Shown: positions 62,399 through 64,000 of the stretch, piece by piece
How positions within the stretch are numbered: the stretch's first letter is position 1
Layout: every line of letters begins with the position of its first letter
Source of the DNA: Roseateles sp. YR242
GTDB lineage: Bacteria; Pseudomonadota; Gammaproteobacteria; Burkholderiales; Burkholderiaceae_C
DNA: 64,000 nucleotides
Assembly: GCF_900109745.1 (NCBI RefSeq)
Contig: NZ_FOAV01000003.1
Location: 248,001 to 312,000 of the forward strand
Direction: 5' to 3'
Notes under the pieces: generated by a model
The model's input: the letters and a program-made list of their open reading frames with translations, nothing else
Database searches by the model: none
What the model was told of the DNA's origin: nothing
Position numbers and translations under genes: made by a program

Positions 62399-63331
62399 AT
62401 GAAAGACCTCGACGCCGCCGGCCTGGATTGCCTGGCCGCGCTGGCCGATGAACGCAGCTTCGAGCGTGCCGCGGAAATGCTGGCCATTACGCAAAGCGCG
62501 GTTTCGCAGCGGCTGCGCAGCCTGGAAGCGCAGGTGGGCCAGTTGCTGGTGGTCCGGTCTCGCCCGCTGAGGCTCACGGAGCCCGGCAAACGGCTGCTGC
62601 GCTACGCCCGGCAACTGCATGCGCTGCGGTCGGACGTGGTGCGGGAATTGGGCGTGCGGGCGACGGCGCCCGAACGGCTGCCGATTGCCGTCAATGCCGA
62701 CAGCCTGGCCACCTGGGTGCTGCCGGCACTGGACCCGCTGGTGCAGCGCGGCCTGCGCGAAGGCTTCGGCCTGGAACTGGTGGTGGACGATCAGGACTTC
62801 ACCCACGACTGGCTGCGCCAGGGCGAGGTGCTGGGCTGCGTCACCGCCGTCCGGCAAGCGTTGCGAGGTTGCGTGGCCCAGCCGTTGGGGGTGATGCGCT
62901 ATGTCGCCGTGGCCAGCCCTGACTTCGTCGAGCGAGAGCTGCCGCAAGGCCTGGGCGCCGCCAACTTCCCGCAGGTGCCGTTTCTGGTCTTCAACCGCAA
63001 GGACGATACCCAGCAGCAGTGGGTGCGGCAGGCACTCGGCCTGCGGTCGGCACGGCTGAATGCGCGCTACGTGCCATCGAGCGAGGCTTATGTGCAGGCC
63101 GTTCGGCGGGGATGGGGGGTCGGCGTGGCGCCGGAACTGCAGATCCGTCCGCTATTGGCCAGCGGGGAACTGGTGGTGCTCTGGCCGGACGTCCATGTGG
63201 AGGTGGCCCTGTATTGGCATCAGTGGAAGTTGGGCAGTGATGCCGGCGCTGACAGCACCGCGCCACCGACCCTGCTAGACCAGATAGGCGAAGCGCTGGC
63301 GCTGGGTGCCAGGGAAGCGCTGCGGGTGTAG
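62399..63331 (+). CDS. ArgP/LysG-like LysR regulator
   Basis: 310 aa, IciA/ArgP group. HTH: DCLAALADERSFERAAEMLAITQSAVSQRLRSLEAQVG; the lead DxxxLDCLAAL is typical. The effector domain has LPIAVNADSLATWVLPALDP, VVDDQDFTHDWLRQGEVLGCV and MRYVAVASPDFVER. Known homologues bind Lys/Arg and switch the argO/lysE promoter. Intergenic region of 127 bp contains CATTAATAT and CATCATTAG, possible half-sites. ATG at 62399 without a strong RBS. Confidence 0.92.
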   Translation: MKDLDAAGLDCLAALADERSFERAAEMLAITQSAVSQRLRSLEAQVGQLLVVRSRPLRLTEPGKRLLRYARQLHALRSDVVRELGVRATAPERLPIAVNADSLATWVLPALDPLVQRGLREGFGLELVVDDQDFTHDWLRQGEVLGCVTAVRQALRGCVAQPLGVMRYVAVASPDFVERELPQGLGAANFPQVPFLVFNRKDDTQQQWVRQALGLRSARLNARYVPSSEAYVQAVRRGWGVGVAPELQIRPLLASGELVVLWPDVHVEVALYWHQWKLGSDAGADSTAPPTLLDQIGEALALGAREALRV

Positions 63332-63367
63332 GGCGCTGCGCTGGATGAGGATGGAATCAGCCCGGGT

Positions 63368-63613
63368 TCAGCGCTTGGCCGTCAGTTGCACCTGGCCGGG
63401 TGCTTCCGGCTTGGCCGGGACGGCCGCCACGCGAGGGGCAGCAGGCATGGCGGGACGCAGTGAAGTGGCCGCCGAGCTGGCACCCGAACTGGCGCCCAGC
63501 AGCAGACCCCGACGTTCATGCGCGACCTGAACGTTGCCGGCCAGCCAGGTGGACATCAACACAACAGCGCCAACGATGGACCAGGTCAGCGAACGATGAA
63601 TCAACGGAGACAT
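63368..63613 (-). CDS. Small hypothetical membrane or exported protein
   Basis: 81 aa. It starts MSPLIHRSLTW and one hydrophobic segment (SIVGAVVLMSTWLAG) near residues 10-25 could be a signal peptide or an anchor. The rest is Ala/Pro/Arg-rich (SLRPAMPAAPRVAAVPAKPEAPGQVQ) and not conserved in any family I know. GC pattern of the frame is consistent with coding. Stop is 37 bp after the ArgP-like gene's end, convergent. Existence moderately likely, function unknown. Confidence 0.45.
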   Translation of the reverse strand: MSPLIHRSLTWSIVGAVVLMSTWLAGNVQVAHERRGLLLGASSGASSAATSLRPAMPAAPRVAAVPAKPEAPGQVQLTAKR

Positions 63614-63884
63614 GAGTAGATGCACAGGAATGCAACGAGCACAAGTGCCGAAGCATAGTGAGCCCCGGAGGTGGGGGGGATCCTACCAAAGTGGGTTGAG
63701 TGGTTATTTGGCTGCACCCTGTCGCAGAGCTGCGCCAATTTGTGTGGATTTGTGAACGTCTTTGTCTGCGCCACCCAAAGTGGGGATTTGCCTGAAGACA
63801 ACTTCGCTCACACTGTGGCATAGCAACGGCGCCCACGAGACATGGTGCCGGGCATCCACCCCGTGCTTTTCGACGAGGTCCATC
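63614..63884. other. Intergenic region with two CCAAAGTGGG elements
   Basis: 271 bp without a supportable gene. CCAAAGTGGG occurs at 63686-63695 and again at 63775-63784 (89 bp apart), each with partial dyad symmetry (CCCA-AAG-TGGG). They may be paired sites for a regulator of the gene at the right edge. Confidence 0.4.
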
Positions 63885-64000
63885 ATGGGAATCGCCTCCG
63901 CCCTGCGCCTGTTCCGCCGCAACAGCCCTGACCATCACGAACCGGAACCCGCCGACATGGGGACGGCGTTCGGCATGGAAGCGAGCTTCGGTGATGCCAG
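63885..64000 (+). CDS. Small hypothetical protein, cut by right window edge
   Basis: An ATG at 63885 after a GAGG-type RBS opens a frame to the window edge (38 full codons): MGIASALRLFRRNSPDHHEPEPADMG... No family recognised. The 271-bp upstream region with two CCAAAGTGGG elements makes a promoter plausible. Confidence 0.45.
   Translation, partial: MGIASALRLFRRNSPDHHEPEPADMGTAFGMEASFGDA

Overview
High-GC DNA (roughly two thirds G+C) from a free-living, probably soil- or plant-associated betaproteobacterium of the Burkholderiales (Roseateles/Mitsuaria/Rubrivivax-like). This placement is an inference from codon use, the cytochrome c5, molybdate, Anbu and TpsA/TpsB gene types, and the C/G-rich intergenic hairpins. 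No rRNA, CRISPR array, transposase or integrase was seen. One tRNA gene, tRNA-Arg(CCG), lies at 3123-3197.

Layout. 1-2771: core genes (NTF2-like protein, YheT-type hydrolase, DUF2946-type protein, membrane-anchored cytochrome c5). 3123-10235: a tRNA-Arg gene followed by accessory DNA. This holds LysR, an esterase overlapping a beta-hydroxyacid dehydrogenase, a broken hydrolase, a VOC protein with AraC, a stop-riddled cell-wall-enzyme-like pseudogene beside an SH3 lipoprotein, and about 0.9 kb of debris. A 12-bp copy of the tRNA 3' end at 10224-10235 could mark the far edge of an old island. 10720-21117: exported proteins, namely a lipoprotein pectate lyase and a two-partner secretion pair (2105-aa TpsA with TpsB). 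21490-30721: a soluble hybrid histidine kinase, an aldo/keto reductase with its MerR switch, a LysR-controlled set (old yellow enzyme, pirin, isochorismatase-like hydrolase), and an AraC/SDR pair.

30894-38459: an unusual acid phosphatase-nuclease fusion, a DUF11 remnant, the molybdate uptake operon modABC with a minimal ModE, and a sensor diguanylate cyclase. 38767-42848: the four-gene Anbu (ancestral proteasome-like) cluster. 42867-47015: a polar amino-acid ABC importer led by its GntR regulator, with tandem repeats and strong hairpins between the binding-protein and permease genes. 47237-54539: nadC, an FAH-family hydrolase, rlpA and three GGDEF genes. 54779-63331: mmsA with a divergent LysR, a candidate small RNA, a YecA-like protein, an Hsp70-like protein, D-amino-acid dehydrogenase, and an ArgO/LysE exporter with its ArgP-like regulator. 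The right edge cuts a small unrecognised gene.

Themes. Regulators commonly sit divergently beside the enzymes they probably control, and several intergenic regions show clean palindromes. The clearest is the MerR operator with a 19-bp spacer at 24799-24829. The less ordinary items are the phosphatase-EEP fusion, the TpsB whose VRGY-type motif reads VVAY, the orphan minus-strand terminator with upstream hairpins at 57436-57540, the repeat array inside the ABC transporter operon, and the short tandem repeats at 54661-54740 and 60239-60318.
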